This document shows positions 1 to 8,255 of a stretch of DNA of 38,487 nt, in pieces. Numbering within the stretch: position 1 is the first letter of the stretch; each line of letters starts with the position of its first letter. This DNA comes from Planctomyces sp. GTDB lineage: Bacteria > Planctomycetota > Planctomycetia > Planctomycetales > Planctomycetaceae. The notes under the pieces are model-generated. The model worked only from the letters and a program-made list of their open reading frames with translations, was not told the origin of the DNA and did no database searches. Both the position numbers and the translations under genes were made by a program. The stretch covers positions 1 through 38,487 of the forward strand of contig PNLE01000012.1 of NCBI GenBank assembly GCA_013822855.1. The letters run 5' to 3'.

Positions 1-337
<337 letters not shown>

Positions 338-1339
338 ATGAAAATCCCCTCCATCACGTCACCAACAGTTCGCGGCGCGGCCACCTCGGCGGTGCTGCAT
401 GCCGCAATCCTCTTCATTCTCAGCCTGATCGTCTTTCAATCCCCTAATTTTCAGCGGGCGATTCCCCTCTCGACAATTTGGGAAGACAAGTCGACGCAGT
501 CCGAAGTCGAGCTGGAATTCGCTCCCTTGGTCGCCAGTGCCGAAAGCATTTCCTCTTCCTTGACTGGCATGGAAGCCGCCGAAGGAGGCGCGACAGTGGA
601 ACTCCTGGCGGATCTCGCCAGCAATCCCGAAATGTTCACTTCAGAAATGGAACTGAATGCCGAGGCGTGGGATCATCAGGTCGTGCCGGAACCGGCCAAA
701 GGTGCCCCCCTTGCCAAAACGAAGCGGGCTGGCAAATCGGCCGGTGGCGGGAAGAGCGGCCTGGGGCAAGGAGTCGGCGGCGGCATCGGCAATGGCCGCG
801 GCATGGTCGGCTCCGGGATCTTTTCCTCCAAAGCCGCTGCCAACAAGGTCGTCTTCGTCGTCGATTGCTCCCTCAGCATGAACGCTCCCCACCTACCCTC
901 GACCTATCGCACAGGCGTTCCCACCTCGCGCTTTCAACGGGTCCAGCTCGAACTGGTGCAGGCCGTGCAGACACTCCCCGAGAAGACCGAGTTCTTCATC
1001 GTCTTCTTCAGCGACGAGGCGTTCGCCATGCCGTCGCGGGGTTTGCAGCCCGCCTCCTATGAGAACAAGGAGAAGTACCTCAAGTGGGTCGCAACCTCCA
1101 CCACCATGCCCGGCCAGACCGATCCCCGGTCGGCACTCCTCCTGGCGCTGCGGCTCGAACCCGAAGTGATCTACCTGCTCACCGATGGCTCGTTCCGGCA
1201 GCTCGTCCAGCGGGATCTGCTCAACTTGAAGCAGCCCCGCACCGCCGTCAACACGATCGCCCTGGGTGAAGCCGCCGCCGAACCAATCCTCAAACAGATG
1301 TCCGAACAAAATCGCGGCACTTTCTCGTATGTGCCCTGA
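338..1339 (+). CDS. Membrane-anchored von Willebrand factor A domain protein
   Basis: A 333-residue protein starting at the ATG at 338, which has GGGAG five bases upstream; a GTG at 293 would add 15 residues but has no ribosome site. Residues about 13-34 form one hydrophobic segment, so the protein is probably anchored in the inner membrane with the rest outside. A Gly-rich linker (about 135-158) precedes a von Willebrand A domain with a MIDAS metal site: DCSLS at 176-180, the TDP of GQTDP further on, and LTDG near the C-terminus. Such domains bind a divalent metal and mediate protein contacts. The layout (single helix, linker, C-terminal vWA) is frequent in planctomycetes, but the ligand and role are unknown. 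It faces the AhpD-like gene convergently. Confidence 0.85.
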   Translation: MKIPSITSPTVRGAATSAVLHAAILFILSLIVFQSPNFQRAIPLSTIWEDKSTQSEVELEFAPLVASAESISSSLTGMEAAEGGATVELLADLASNPEMFTSEMELNAEAWDHQVVPEPAKGAPLAKTKRAGKSAGGGKSGLGQGVGGGIGNGRGMVGSGIFSSKAAANKVVFVVDCSLSMNAPHLPSTYRTGVPTSRFQRVQLELVQAVQTLPEKTEFFIVFFSDEAFAMPSRGLQPASYENKEKYLKWVATSTTMPGQTDPRSALLLALRLEPEVIYLLTDGSFRQLVQRDLLNLKQPRTAVNTIALGEAAAEPILKQMSEQNRGTFSYVP

Positions 1340-1436
1340 ATCCTGTGTGAGCGGTGGGGTGTGAACCACTGCTTCAATCGTCCAAGATATCTGGCATGCC
1401 CCCAACTTTGGGCAGACATGTCTAAGCACAGGGTGC

Positions 1437-1467
1437 CGGGGGCGCACCGCGACAGCGGAAGCCCCCG
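1437..1467. repeat. Intergenic inverted repeat between convergent genes
   Basis: CGGGGGC at 1437-1443 pairs with GCCCCCG at 1461-1467 around a GC-rich loop. It lies between the stop codons of the vWA gene and the AhpD-like gene and directly follows GGGTGCC, which also precedes the hairpin at 130. It may be a dispersed intergenic repeat; a terminator role for either gene is possible, but no T-run follows. Confidence 0.4.
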
Positions 1468-1515
1468 AGGTGAGTGCTGTTGATTTGCGAAGTTCGTAGA
1501 TCGGCGGTCTGTGGG

Positions 1516-2157
1516 CTACACCGCCACCTTCGCGAACTGGCACCCCGCATAGACCGTCGCCGCACACTGGATCGATTCGAGTATCGCGTCGTCGCTCAGT
1601 CCCAATTGCCGCGCCTTGGCGACATGGCCCTCGGTGCAGGGCTTGCAGCCGTTGACATCGCTCACCGTGATGTTGATCAGTTCGACTTCGCGATCGGTCA
1701 GCCCCGTTCCCGCGAACGTGTGGGCCCTCAGCCCGACGGGCATGCCGCTGAACAGGTCACTGCCGCTCAGGTCGCGGAACTTGAAGAAGACGTTGTACAT
1801 CGCACAGGTCGCCTGCACCGCGAGGACATCCGCCACGAACTGCGACTTGCTCTTGTCGTCCCCTTCCACCAACGAACGCAGCTTCGTCGCGAAGTATTCC
1901 GTCAACGATTTCACCCCGGCGGTGTGGCTGACGACGACGCCGATCAGCGTCTTGTCCCGCACGCTCAGCTTTCCCTCTGTATGGACGAACTTCTTGAAAT
2001 TCATGTAGTAGTCGCTGAGCAACGCGGGGACGACCGCCATCTTGTGAAAGAGCTCTGGAACCGGTTCGGCACCAAAAAGTTCTTCCAGCCGGGAAAGAGT
2101 TTGCTTGGACTTGTCATCGATGTCGTGCTCGTCACGGGCAGGCCAATAGGGATGCAT
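1516..2157 (-). CDS. AhpD-like alkylhydroperoxidase / carboxymuconolactone decarboxylase family protein
   Basis: A 213-residue protein of the AhpD/CMD fold. The redox motif is Cys171-Lys-Pro-Cys174 with His178 (CxxCxxxH), the signature of AhpD-type peroxidases, in which the cysteine pair exchanges electrons with an AhpC peroxiredoxin or reduces hydroperoxides directly. A GGAG sits about eight bases ahead of the ATG at 2157; the longer frame upstream is low-complexity and runs through a hairpin, so I reject it. It lies immediately downstream of ahpC on the same strand, the arrangement expected when AhpD replaces AhpF as the AhpC reductant. A probable terminator in the 153-base gap suggests expression may be partly uncoupled. 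The N-terminal half (1-110) is divergent, so the exact subfamily is unsure. Confidence 0.85.
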   Translation of the reverse strand: MHPYWPARDEHDIDDKSKQTLSRLEELFGAEPVPELFHKMAVVPALLSDYYMNFKKFVHTEGKLSVRDKTLIGVVVSHTAGVKSLTEYFATKLRSLVEGDDKSKSQFVADVLAVQATCAMYNVFFKFRDLSGSDLFSGMPVGLRAHTFAGTGLTDREVELINITVSDVNGCKPCTEGHVAKARQLGLSDDAILESIQCAATVYAGCQFAKVAV

Positions 2158-2227
2158 GGACAGCTCCAATCGGATCAGTGATATATGGTGTTTGCAGACA
2201 GGCGAGTGGAAAACAAAACTGCGGAAA

Positions 2228-2276
2228 CAAAACAGCCGCAACCTGCGCTCCCAAAAGGGAACACAAGGGGCGGCTG
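2228..2276 (-). terminator. Probable intrinsic terminator after ahpC
   Basis: On the minus strand CAGCCGC pairs with GCGGCTG (plus positions 2270-2276 and 2233-2239), with an inner TCCC-AAAA-GGGA stem at 2249-2260, and is followed by TTTTGTTT. This is the shape of a Rho-independent terminator placed between ahpC and the AhpD-like gene, so it could end ahpC transcription or attenuate read-through. Confidence 0.5.
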
Positions 2277-2310
2277 CGATGGATGTGACAACGGCAAGAC
2301 CGTCGAACAA

Positions 2311-2853
2311 CTAGTTGAGCGTCTCTTCGCCCTTCTTCCAGTTGCAGGGGCAAAGCTTGTCGGTCTGGAGGGCATCCAGCACGCGCAAGACTTCCTCGAC
2401 ACTGCGGCCCACCGAGAGATCGTGGATGGCCAGCCAGCGGATGGTCCCCGTCGGGTCAATCAGGAAAATGCCGCGATAATCGATCCCCTGCTCTTCATCG
2501 AGCACACCATAGGCGCTCGACAGCGCGTGGGAGGTGTCGGCCAGCATCAGGTGCTTGAGACCGGCGAGATCCTTGTGGCTGTCGCACCAGCCCTTGTGCG
2601 AGAAGACGCTGTCGGTGCTGGCGGTAAGGAGCACGCAGTCGCGATCGGTGAATTCCCCGACAGCCTTGTCGAAGGCCACGATCTCCGTCGGGCAGACGAA
2701 CGTGAAGTCGAGCGGATAGAAGTAGAGGCAGACCCACTTCCCGCGGAGATCGGCGAGGTTCACCTTGGTGAACTGGGCATCCGTGTTGTCCTTCGTCCGG
2801 TCGTATGCCTGAACGGAAAAGTCGGGAGCGGGCTTGCCAACACGTGCGGTCAT
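2311..2853 (-). CDS. ahpC: Peroxiredoxin, AhpC/typical 2-Cys family
   Basis: A 180-residue thiol peroxidase that reduces hydrogen peroxide and organic hydroperoxides in the cytoplasm. The peroxidatic cysteine is Cys54 in FTFVCPTEI, the family hallmark; Cys168/Cys170 in CPCNWKKGEE near the C-terminus includes the resolving cysteine typical of AhpC/Prx1 proteins. Length and start (MTARVGKPAPDF) match the family, with the usual N-terminal G-x-PAPDF. The next gene downstream encodes an AhpD-like CxxC protein that may serve as its reductant; no AhpF is present in this window. A candidate promoter with a good -10 box lies at 2969-2996. Confidence 0.95.
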   Translation of the reverse strand: MTARVGKPAPDFSVQAYDRTKDNTDAQFTKVNLADLRGKWVCLYFYPLDFTFVCPTEIVAFDKAVGEFTDRDCVLLTASTDSVFSHKGWCDSHKDLAGLKHLMLADTSHALSSAYGVLDEEQGIDYRGIFLIDPTGTIRWLAIHDLSVGRSVEEVLRVLDALQTDKLCPCNWKKGEETLN

Positions 2854-2968
2854 CGAAGAACTCCATCAAGTGGGGGAACAGGGTCAGCCTATGGGAAGCA
2901 TCGGAGTGGCCACGAAATTCAGCGAGATATTGCCCCGCCGCGCTTCCAAAGAGACATGTGATTGACGA

Positions 2969-2996
2969 AGTATACCCCTCGTGGGGGCGTGAACAA
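2969..2996 (-). promoter_or_regulatory. Candidate promoter for ahpC
   Basis: On the minus strand a TATACT (-10 like, plus 2969-2974) lies 16 bases after TTGTTC (plus 2991-2996, weak -35). The spacer contains a CCCC-ACGA-GGGG inverted repeat (2975-2986), which could be an operator or chance. It would give a leader of about 110 bases before ahpC. Assigned by motif only. Confidence 0.3.
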
Positions 2997-3018
2997 ACCA
3001 AGCAACTCCGATGTTTGG

Positions 3019-3035
3019 CATAGGCTCGGCCTATG
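3019..3035. repeat. Short perfect inverted repeat upstream of ahpC
   Basis: CATAGGC at 3019-3025 and GCCTATG at 3029-3035 form a perfect 7-bp inverted repeat around TCG. The half GCCTATGGG recurs at 2887-2895, inside the putative ahpC leader. It might be a regulator site for the peroxide-response gene; nothing identifies a protein for it. Confidence 0.3.
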
Positions 3036-3063
3036 GGGCCAGACATTGCCAGCTTCCATCAAC

Positions 3064-3105
3064 AAAATCGGCCCCGGGAACAATCCTGTTCCCGGGGCCG
3101 ATTTT
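3064..3105 (-). terminator. Strong hairpin terminator downstream of the beta-propeller gene
   Basis: Nineteen bases at 3064-3082 (beginning AAAATCGGCCCC) are perfectly complementary to 3087-3105, leaving a 4-base loop (ATCC). The arms end in A and T runs, so the structure works in both directions. Its place after the stop at 3251 makes it the likely terminator of the minus-strand gene 3251-4522, isolating it from the ahpC promoter region. Confidence 0.85.
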
Positions 3106-3250
3106 TCAGTTTCATCATTTCACAGCGATACCAAAGGCCAAAGACCCTTAGACTCTGACTGGAAATGTTGGCGTCAACACCATGGCCGGAGTTCATTGCA
3201 ACCCTCGAACCGCAAGCAGTCAGGGTCGCTCCATTTTTCCGGGCAGCCTC

Positions 3251-4522
3251 TTAGAAGCCAGCGGGAATCTTGAGCAGGCCACCCTTGGGCTTGTCGCCGG
3301 TCTCCTTGCCCGTGCCGAAGACCGTCACATAGGCGTTCCCTTCCTTGTCGAAGGTGAGCGCGGTGGGACGATCCAAGGACATGATCTTCTTGGGCTTCAC
3401 TTCTTCCCCTTCGAAGACCAATTCAAACAGGCCGCCCTGAGTCGGATCGGGCCAGGCGAAGTCGACGGCGTAGAGCTTGCCGTTCGGAGCATAGGCCAGC
3501 CCCGTGATGTCATGCAGACCCGTCTTGTAGTTCCGCAGTAGCTTGCCATCTTCCGGATTGTAGAACGTGACGAGCGAGTCACCGGCAACGTTCACTTCAC
3601 CACCCTGGCCGATGACCAGTTCCTTGCCGTCGGGAGTCGAGGTGGCGGCGATCGGAGCGTCGACGCCGGTGGCTTCCTTCGTGGCGAGCCAAGGGAGCAG
3701 GTCGCCGGGCTTGCCGTCCGTGACGATCGACTTGGCGACCCAGCCCTTGGCATCGTTGCCGTTGGCCGTCACATAGAAGGCGTTGCCGATGACGGCGACG
3801 CCATAGTAGTTGCCTTCACCCTTGGGGCTGGCTTCACCGGGAGCGATCGGGCCGATCGTCGTTTCCGCGTCGGTCTCCTTGCGGGGAGGGCCGGGAACCT
3901 TGTCTTCGATCTTGTAGACGCGAACCAGTTCCTCGCCATCGGGACGGCTGCCGTCGGCGACGATCAGCTTGTCGGTTCCCAGCAGCGCGACACCGAGTGG
4001 CCCGATGTCGTACTTGGGGCCCTTGCCGTAAACGTCGGTCGGGAAGCCTTCGACTTCCAGATAGATCTTGTGCGGCTTCCCCTGCACCAATCGGAAGACA
4101 CCCTGCTTCGAAACGATGAAGACATGCCCGTTACCACCATGAATGGCGACACCGGTGGGGTTGTCGAGATGCTCGACCAGTTCCAGAGGCTTGGGCCCGG
4201 CGGGAGTTTCCGCTGGCTTGGTTTCAGCTGGCTTGGTTTCAGCTGGCTTCTCTTCGGCCTTTGGGGCTTCTGTCTTGGGAGGCTCTGTCTTAGGAGCTTC
4301 AGGCTTGGCTTCTTCCGTCTTCGGAGCTTCGGTCTTCGGGGCGTCCTGCGGTGCTGCGGGAGTTTCCGCCTTCGGTGCCTCCGCCGCTGGCGCATCCGTC
4401 TTGGGGGCTTCCGCTGCGGGAGCCGCGTCCTGGGCCGCAGCCGCAGTCATCGTCAAAGCGGTCGCCAGCAAGGCGGCAGCCAGGCTTTTCGTGGAATGGA
4501 GATCGTTCAAACAGAAACGCAT
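3251..4522 (-). CDS. Secreted protein with Lys/Pro/Ala repeat linker and NHL/SMP-30-like beta-propeller
   Basis: A 423-residue exported protein. Residues 1-30 form a signal peptide (ending around TAAAAQ). Residues 31-110 are low complexity, made of repeated APKTEA/PAETK units that repeat at the DNA level as well (4210-4270), and look like a flexible spacer. Residues about 111-423 contain repeated blade-like strings (NPTGVAIHGG, PLGVALLG, YYGVAVIG, DITGLAYAPNG, RPTALTFDKEGN) typical of NHL or SMP-30/gluconolactonase-type propellers. No enzyme motif is certain, so the role may be binding or a lactonase-like activity. It is a single gene ended by the hairpin at 3064-3105. Short-repeat slippage could change the linker length between strains. 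Confidence 0.8.
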   Translation of the reverse strand: MRFCLNDLHSTKSLAAALLATALTMTAAAAQDAAPAAEAPKTDAPAAEAPKAETPAAPQDAPKTEAPKTEEAKPEAPKTEPPKTEAPKAEEKPAETKPAETKPAETPAGPKPLELVEHLDNPTGVAIHGGNGHVFIVSKQGVFRLVQGKPHKIYLEVEGFPTDVYGKGPKYDIGPLGVALLGTDKLIVADGSRPDGEELVRVYKIEDKVPGPPRKETDAETTIGPIAPGEASPKGEGNYYGVAVIGNAFYVTANGNDAKGWVAKSIVTDGKPGDLLPWLATKEATGVDAPIAATSTPDGKELVIGQGGEVNVAGDSLVTFYNPEDGKLLRNYKTGLHDITGLAYAPNGKLYAVDFAWPDPTQGGLFELVFEGEEVKPKKIMSLDRPTALTFDKEGNAYVTVFGTGKETGDKPKGGLLKIPAGF

Positions 4523-4728
4523 CCGTCGTTCCCCTCATCAAAGATATCGGTCGGAAGTCTTGTCACGATGCCACGCAGGCCGAAACCGAAAATCACGAAA
4601 ACGGCATGAGTCAGCAAATGAAATCATCACTGTCTCGATCGAGAGGATTCAGCCTCTCAACTCAACAGCAATACTGTTGATAATGCTAACCCTCGGTCTT
4701 CTCGAAAGCAAAGCGTTCACAGAATCGC

Positions 4729-4757
4729 CACAGTGTCGTCACAGTGTCGACACTGTG
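4729..4757. promoter_or_regulatory. Perfect 18-bp palindrome with an extra half-site
   Basis: CACAGTGTCGACACTGTG at 4740-4757 is a perfect palindrome, and the half-site CACAGTGTCG occurs once more at 4729-4738, giving three copies of the decamer in 29 bases. It lies just beyond the stop of the cytochrome peroxidase gene and about 210 bases ahead of the start of the propeller gene. It could be an operator for a dimeric regulator acting on the propeller gene, or a hairpin ending the peroxidase transcript; there is no T-run, which favours a protein site. Confidence 0.45.
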
Positions 4758-4772
4758 CCGTCGTAGCCCCCT

Positions 4773-5780
4773 TTACTGCGGCAGCACGGGTTTCTTGACC
4801 ACCGGGAAGTCGGGACTGGCCAACCCCTCCCGCATGAAGACCACCAACGCGGCCTTCTCCTCCGCCGTCAACTTGAGGGGGAAGATCTCCTCGTCCAGCA
4901 GATCGCTTGGCGTCCCCCCCTTGTTGTAATGCTCCACAACCTCTTCCAGAGTCTTGAGGCTGCCATCGTGCATGTAGGGTGCTGTGCGGGCCACTTCCCG
5001 AACGGTGGGCGTCTTGAACGCGCCGCGATCCCCTTCGATCTTCGACACCTCGAACCGGCCGGCATCCTGGTCGCCGATGCCAATATTGTGGAAGGCGTTG
5101 TCCGTGAAGTTCGCACCGCTGTGGCACGCACTGCAATTCGCCTTTCCGAAGAAGAGCGCCCGGCCCTGCTCGAGAGTAGGGGTCCAACCAGTCAGATCGC
5201 CTGCGATGTATCGATCGTAGGGCGAGTTGTTGGACACGATCGTTCTCTCGAAAGCCGCGATCGCCTTTGCCAGGTTCTCGGGAGTGACATCGGTGCCAAA
5301 CACCTTCTGGAACTGCGTGCGATACCCCTCCACTTTGTTCAGCCGTTCGATCAGCACATCGAGCTTCATCCCCATTTCGATCGGGTTCTGCATGGGCCCC
5401 AAGGCCTGCTCTTCGAGCGTCTTCGCCCGGCCATCCCAGAACTGGAACTTGTGGAAGGCGCTATTGATCACCGTCGGCGAATTGCGATTGCCGCGCTGGC
5501 CTTCCACCCCTGCCGAATTGGGCTCGCCGTCGCTGTAGCCCTTCTCGGGGTCGTGGCACGTCGCGCAGGAAACCTTGCCGCTCGAAGAAAGCCGCGGGTC
5601 AAAATAGAGCTGCTTGCCAAGTTCAATTTTCTCTGGCGTCGAGACGTTGTCGGCGGGATGCGAAACCTTCGGCAGTGGCCACGGCCCCTGAGCCGTTTGC
5701 GCGAACAACGGCGGAAGGCATGTCATGCAGCCAAAAACCATCACTGTGTGAATCAGTAGCCAATTCGGTCGCGACCGCAT
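4773..5780 (-). CDS. Secreted di-haem cytochrome c peroxidase (CcpA/MauG family)
   Basis: A 335-residue exported protein. A signal peptide covers about 1-28 (ending LFAQT). Two c-type haem sites are visible: CATCH at 72-76 and CSACH at 216-220, with Met270 in PYMHDG as the usual distal ligand of the second haem region. Length and the string TPTVREVARTAPYMHDG match bacterial di-haem peroxidases, which reduce H2O2 to water in the periplasm using electrons from small cytochromes or quinol; MauG relatives oxidise protein side chains instead, and the two cannot be told apart here. With AhpC/AhpD nearby it adds a periplasmic peroxide defence, although it is separated from them by other transcripts. 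Confidence 0.93.
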   Translation of the reverse strand: MRSRPNWLLIHTVMVFGCMTCLPPLFAQTAQGPWPLPKVSHPADNVSTPEKIELGKQLYFDPRLSSSGKVSCATCHDPEKGYSDGEPNSAGVEGQRGNRNSPTVINSAFHKFQFWDGRAKTLEEQALGPMQNPIEMGMKLDVLIERLNKVEGYRTQFQKVFGTDVTPENLAKAIAAFERTIVSNNSPYDRYIAGDLTGWTPTLEQGRALFFGKANCSACHSGANFTDNAFHNIGIGDQDAGRFEVSKIEGDRGAFKTPTVREVARTAPYMHDGSLKTLEEVVEHYNKGGTPSDLLDEEIFPLKLTAEEKAALVVFMREGLASPDFPVVKKPVLPQ

Positions 5781-6066
5781 GGGTGGGAACTCCTGAGAGC
5801 GGGTTGGGGCGGGATCGATAGCATACCTGGCCCCGCAATCCGTCTCAATTCAGGCGTCGCGCGTACCGCTGATTAGTCCATCATTTCGCACAGGCAATCA
5901 TGTTTCGTTCATCAACCCGCGAGTGAGAGAAAACACTGCAATTGTCCCGATCCAACGAGCCAATCCCATGTCACGCCGACACGTTCTCCGGCAACATGTA
6001 GATTTCGATCGTCCCCCTCATGCGCACTGTCGGTTCACTGGCACTGAGACGTCGGTCGAAACGGGC

Positions 6067-6600
6067 ATGCTCGAAGCCCCTCCGAGACAGGAATTCAGCG
6101 TGGATGTTCGATTCGTCAATCCCATCATTCGGGCGGCTTCATCACTCTTCACCCAGATGCTCCGCTCGCCCCTCGAACTGGGCAAGCCGGGCCTGGCCCC
6201 CCGCAGGCCATACAGCGGGGTGACGGGCGTCATCGAACTCCGTGGCGGCATCACCGGGACCATCGCCCTCAACCTGAGCAACCATCTGGCCATCGCCGCC
6301 GCCAGCACCCTTCGCGAGGAAAAGATCCGCGAAGTCAACACCGATGTCATCGACGCCATCGGCGAAATGGTCAACATCATCGCCGGGCAGGCCAAGTCTG
6401 AACTCGCCTCCCACCACCTCGCCCTCGGCCTCCCCACCGTCCTCAAGGATCGACTCCACATGGTGAAGTTCAGCGGCAGCCCGATTGTGCGTGTCCCGCT
6501 CTACTCCAAGTGGGGGCCGCTGACGATCGACTTCTCCATGATCGTCATGCCCGTTCGCGAAGGCGTCCCCACCACCCGGATGGTCGTCCCCGTTGGTTAG
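6067..6600 (+). CDS. CheX-like chemotaxis phosphatase family protein
   Basis: A 177-residue protein (from ATG 6067) that resembles CheX: it begins VRFVNPIIRAASSLF and carries the active-site signature D96-x3-E100-x2-N103 with the following AGQ, as in CheC/CheX/FliY phosphatases of phospho-CheY. No other chemotaxis gene is in view, and it faces a GAF-SpoIIE phosphatase gene 24 bases away, so it may act on a response regulator outside chemotaxis. The reading frame extends to a GTG at 5923 and an ATG at 5968, but the added residues do not look conserved; the start is uncertain. The C-terminus ends in IVMPV..GVPTTRMVVPVG, typical of soluble domain ends. Confidence 0.8.
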   Translation: MLEAPPRQEFSVDVRFVNPIIRAASSLFTQMLRSPLELGKPGLAPRRPYSGVTGVIELRGGITGTIALNLSNHLAIAAASTLREEKIREVNTDVIDAIGEMVNIIAGQAKSELASHHLALGLPTVLKDRLHMVKFSGSPIVRVPLYSKWGPLTIDFSMIVMPVREGVPTTRMVVPVG

Positions 6601-6624
6601 TCGTCCGCCTTGGCCCATCGACGA

Positions 6625-7893
6625 CTACAGCACCAGTTCGATCATCGAAAAATCATCGACGAAGTCACTCTTCCCCTGCCATGTCTGCAACCCCTCCCGG
6701 ATCGCCGCCACCCGCTGGGCCGGTCGATTGGCGTTCTGCTGGATCACTTCCATCAGTCCCTTGATTCCCAGTTGCCGGCCATGTGAGTTGTCGAGTTCGA
6801 AGGCCCCGTCGCTGTAGACGTACAGCCTCGCTCCCTTCTGAATCCGGATTCGCTCCGATTGGTATTGGTAGTCCGGCGAGACTCCGATCATCAGTTGGTC
6901 CGATTTCAGCGTGGTGCAAGGGCCTTGAGGTCGCTGCCAAAGGAGTGCCGGTGGATGACCCGCCGCGCCGTACTCCAACTCGCGCCGGCCCGTATGGAAC
7001 ACGCCGTACCACAGCGTGAAGAACTTCTCGTTGTGCTCATCCATCGGAAAGGCGGCGTTCATGCCGTTCAAGACCGATTCCACATCCGTGAAGCAGACAC
7101 CCGGCAAGGCCTGCCGCCGCAGCGCGCTGAAGGCCGAGACGGAAAGGAGCGACGCCCCCACCCCGTGGCCGCTGACATCCAGCAGATAGATCGCCAGTTC
7201 GTCCTCCGCCAGCCAGCTGTACCCGAAGAGATCCCCCCCCAGATCCGAACACGCCACCAGCTCATGATCGGAAGCGATCTCCCCATCCAACCGGGCGGGA
7301 AGGAGCGAATGGACATACTCCGCCGCATCATTGAGTTCGTTCTGCAGCTGTGTTTGCGTCTTGAGCAGTTCGTCGCGCACCTCCAGCAACTGTCGCTGGC
7401 TGGAGATCAAATCCAAGAGCTTGAACTGCTGCTCCGCCAGATGGGCCAGCTCCTCCAGCGGGCCGGTGTCGATCCCCTGGGGATGCGGAGCCGTGTCCGC
7501 CATGCAAAGCGTCCCGACGGCCTGGCCCGTCGGCCCCAAAAGTCGCATCCCGGCATAGAAACGCAGATGCGGCGATTCGGTCACCAGGGGATTGTCGTGG
7601 AATCGCTCGTCATCAAGCATCTCCGGCACGACCAGCGGCGTGGGCTGGGCAATCGCATGCCCGCACAGCGAAATCCCCCGCGGCGTCTCGATGATCTCCA
7701 GCCCCACCCTGGCCTTGAACCACTGCCGCTCGGCGTCGACCAGCGAGATATAAGCAATCGGCACCTTGTAGATCGCCCGCAGCGTACGAACGATCGACGT
7801 GTACCGCTCTTCGGCGGGCGTATCGAGAAGCTGCAGCGCCTGCAGTTCCCTGAGTCGGGCCGCCTCATCGGGTATGGCCGGAGCCAATTGCAT
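6625..7893 (-). CDS. GAF domain / SpoIIE-type PP2C serine phosphatase
   Basis: About 422 residues. A GAF sensor domain (about 20-155) with the RGISLCGHAI string common in cyanobacterial- and planctomycete-type GAF proteins is followed by a helical, coiled-coil-like linker (about 160-195) and a SpoIIE/RsbU PP2C phosphatase (about 200-422). The phosphatase metal motifs are CSDLGGDLFGY, LLDVSGHGVGAS, YSDGAFE and the final DDFSMIEL. Proteins like this dephosphorylate anti-anti-sigma (STAS) factors in partner-switching pathways, or act as signal-dependent phosphatases. AAAGG about eight bases upstream supports the ATG at 7893; the two codons before (GTG, ATG at 7902 and 7899) are alternative starts. 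No STAS or kinase gene is adjacent. Confidence 0.9.
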   Translation of the reverse strand: MQLAPAIPDEAARLRELQALQLLDTPAEERYTSIVRTLRAIYKVPIAYISLVDAERQWFKARVGLEIIETPRGISLCGHAIAQPTPLVVPEMLDDERFHDNPLVTESPHLRFYAGMRLLGPTGQAVGTLCMADTAPHPQGIDTGPLEELAHLAEQQFKLLDLISSQRQLLEVRDELLKTQTQLQNELNDAAEYVHSLLPARLDGEIASDHELVACSDLGGDLFGYSWLAEDELAIYLLDVSGHGVGASLLSVSAFSALRRQALPGVCFTDVESVLNGMNAAFPMDEHNEKFFTLWYGVFHTGRRELEYGAAGHPPALLWQRPQGPCTTLKSDQLMIGVSPDYQYQSERIRIQKGARLYVYSDGAFELDNSHGRQLGIKGLMEVIQQNANRPAQRVAAIREGLQTWQGKSDFVDDFSMIELVL

Positions 7894-8255
7894 GCTCATC
7901 ACCTTTCACGACAACTCAGTCGATCGGGCATGAGCATGAAATAATTGGCGGAAGTCGGCAAGCCGCCGTGATTCCCGTCGATCAAGACAGGTGGGATCGA
8001 GGAACTGCCCGGAGATGGAAATGGTAACATCTTCGCTTGCGGTCATGGCCTCCATGAAGCGCCAGCCATCGGGATGAATCCAACTCTCCGAACAGTTTTC
8101 CCCAGATACGCAACGTCGGGGCGAACGTCCGTGCTCGTCCCGCGCTGCCTCTACCGCACCCGGCGAGAGTGGAACTCCGTCCCCACTCTTTGCCGGGCGA
8201 TTTCAACATCGGACACCGTCCAGGATGCGGAGGCGGCAGGCCACCCGCAGCGGGA
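7894..8255. other. Intergenic region, nothing recognised
   Basis: About 360 bases between the start of the GAF-SpoIIE gene and the stop of the amidotransferase-like gene, both on the minus strand. Small open frames here have biased Arg/Pro composition and no ribosome site; I see no RNA gene or strong hairpin. It should hold the promoter of the phosphatase gene, but no box is convincing. Confidence 0.45.

Noticed and set aside
1474-2310. Open frames antisense to or extending the AhpD-like gene on either strand
   Set aside because: The 235-codon plus frame is an antisense shadow, and the N-terminal extension of the minus frame runs through the hairpin and lacks homology.
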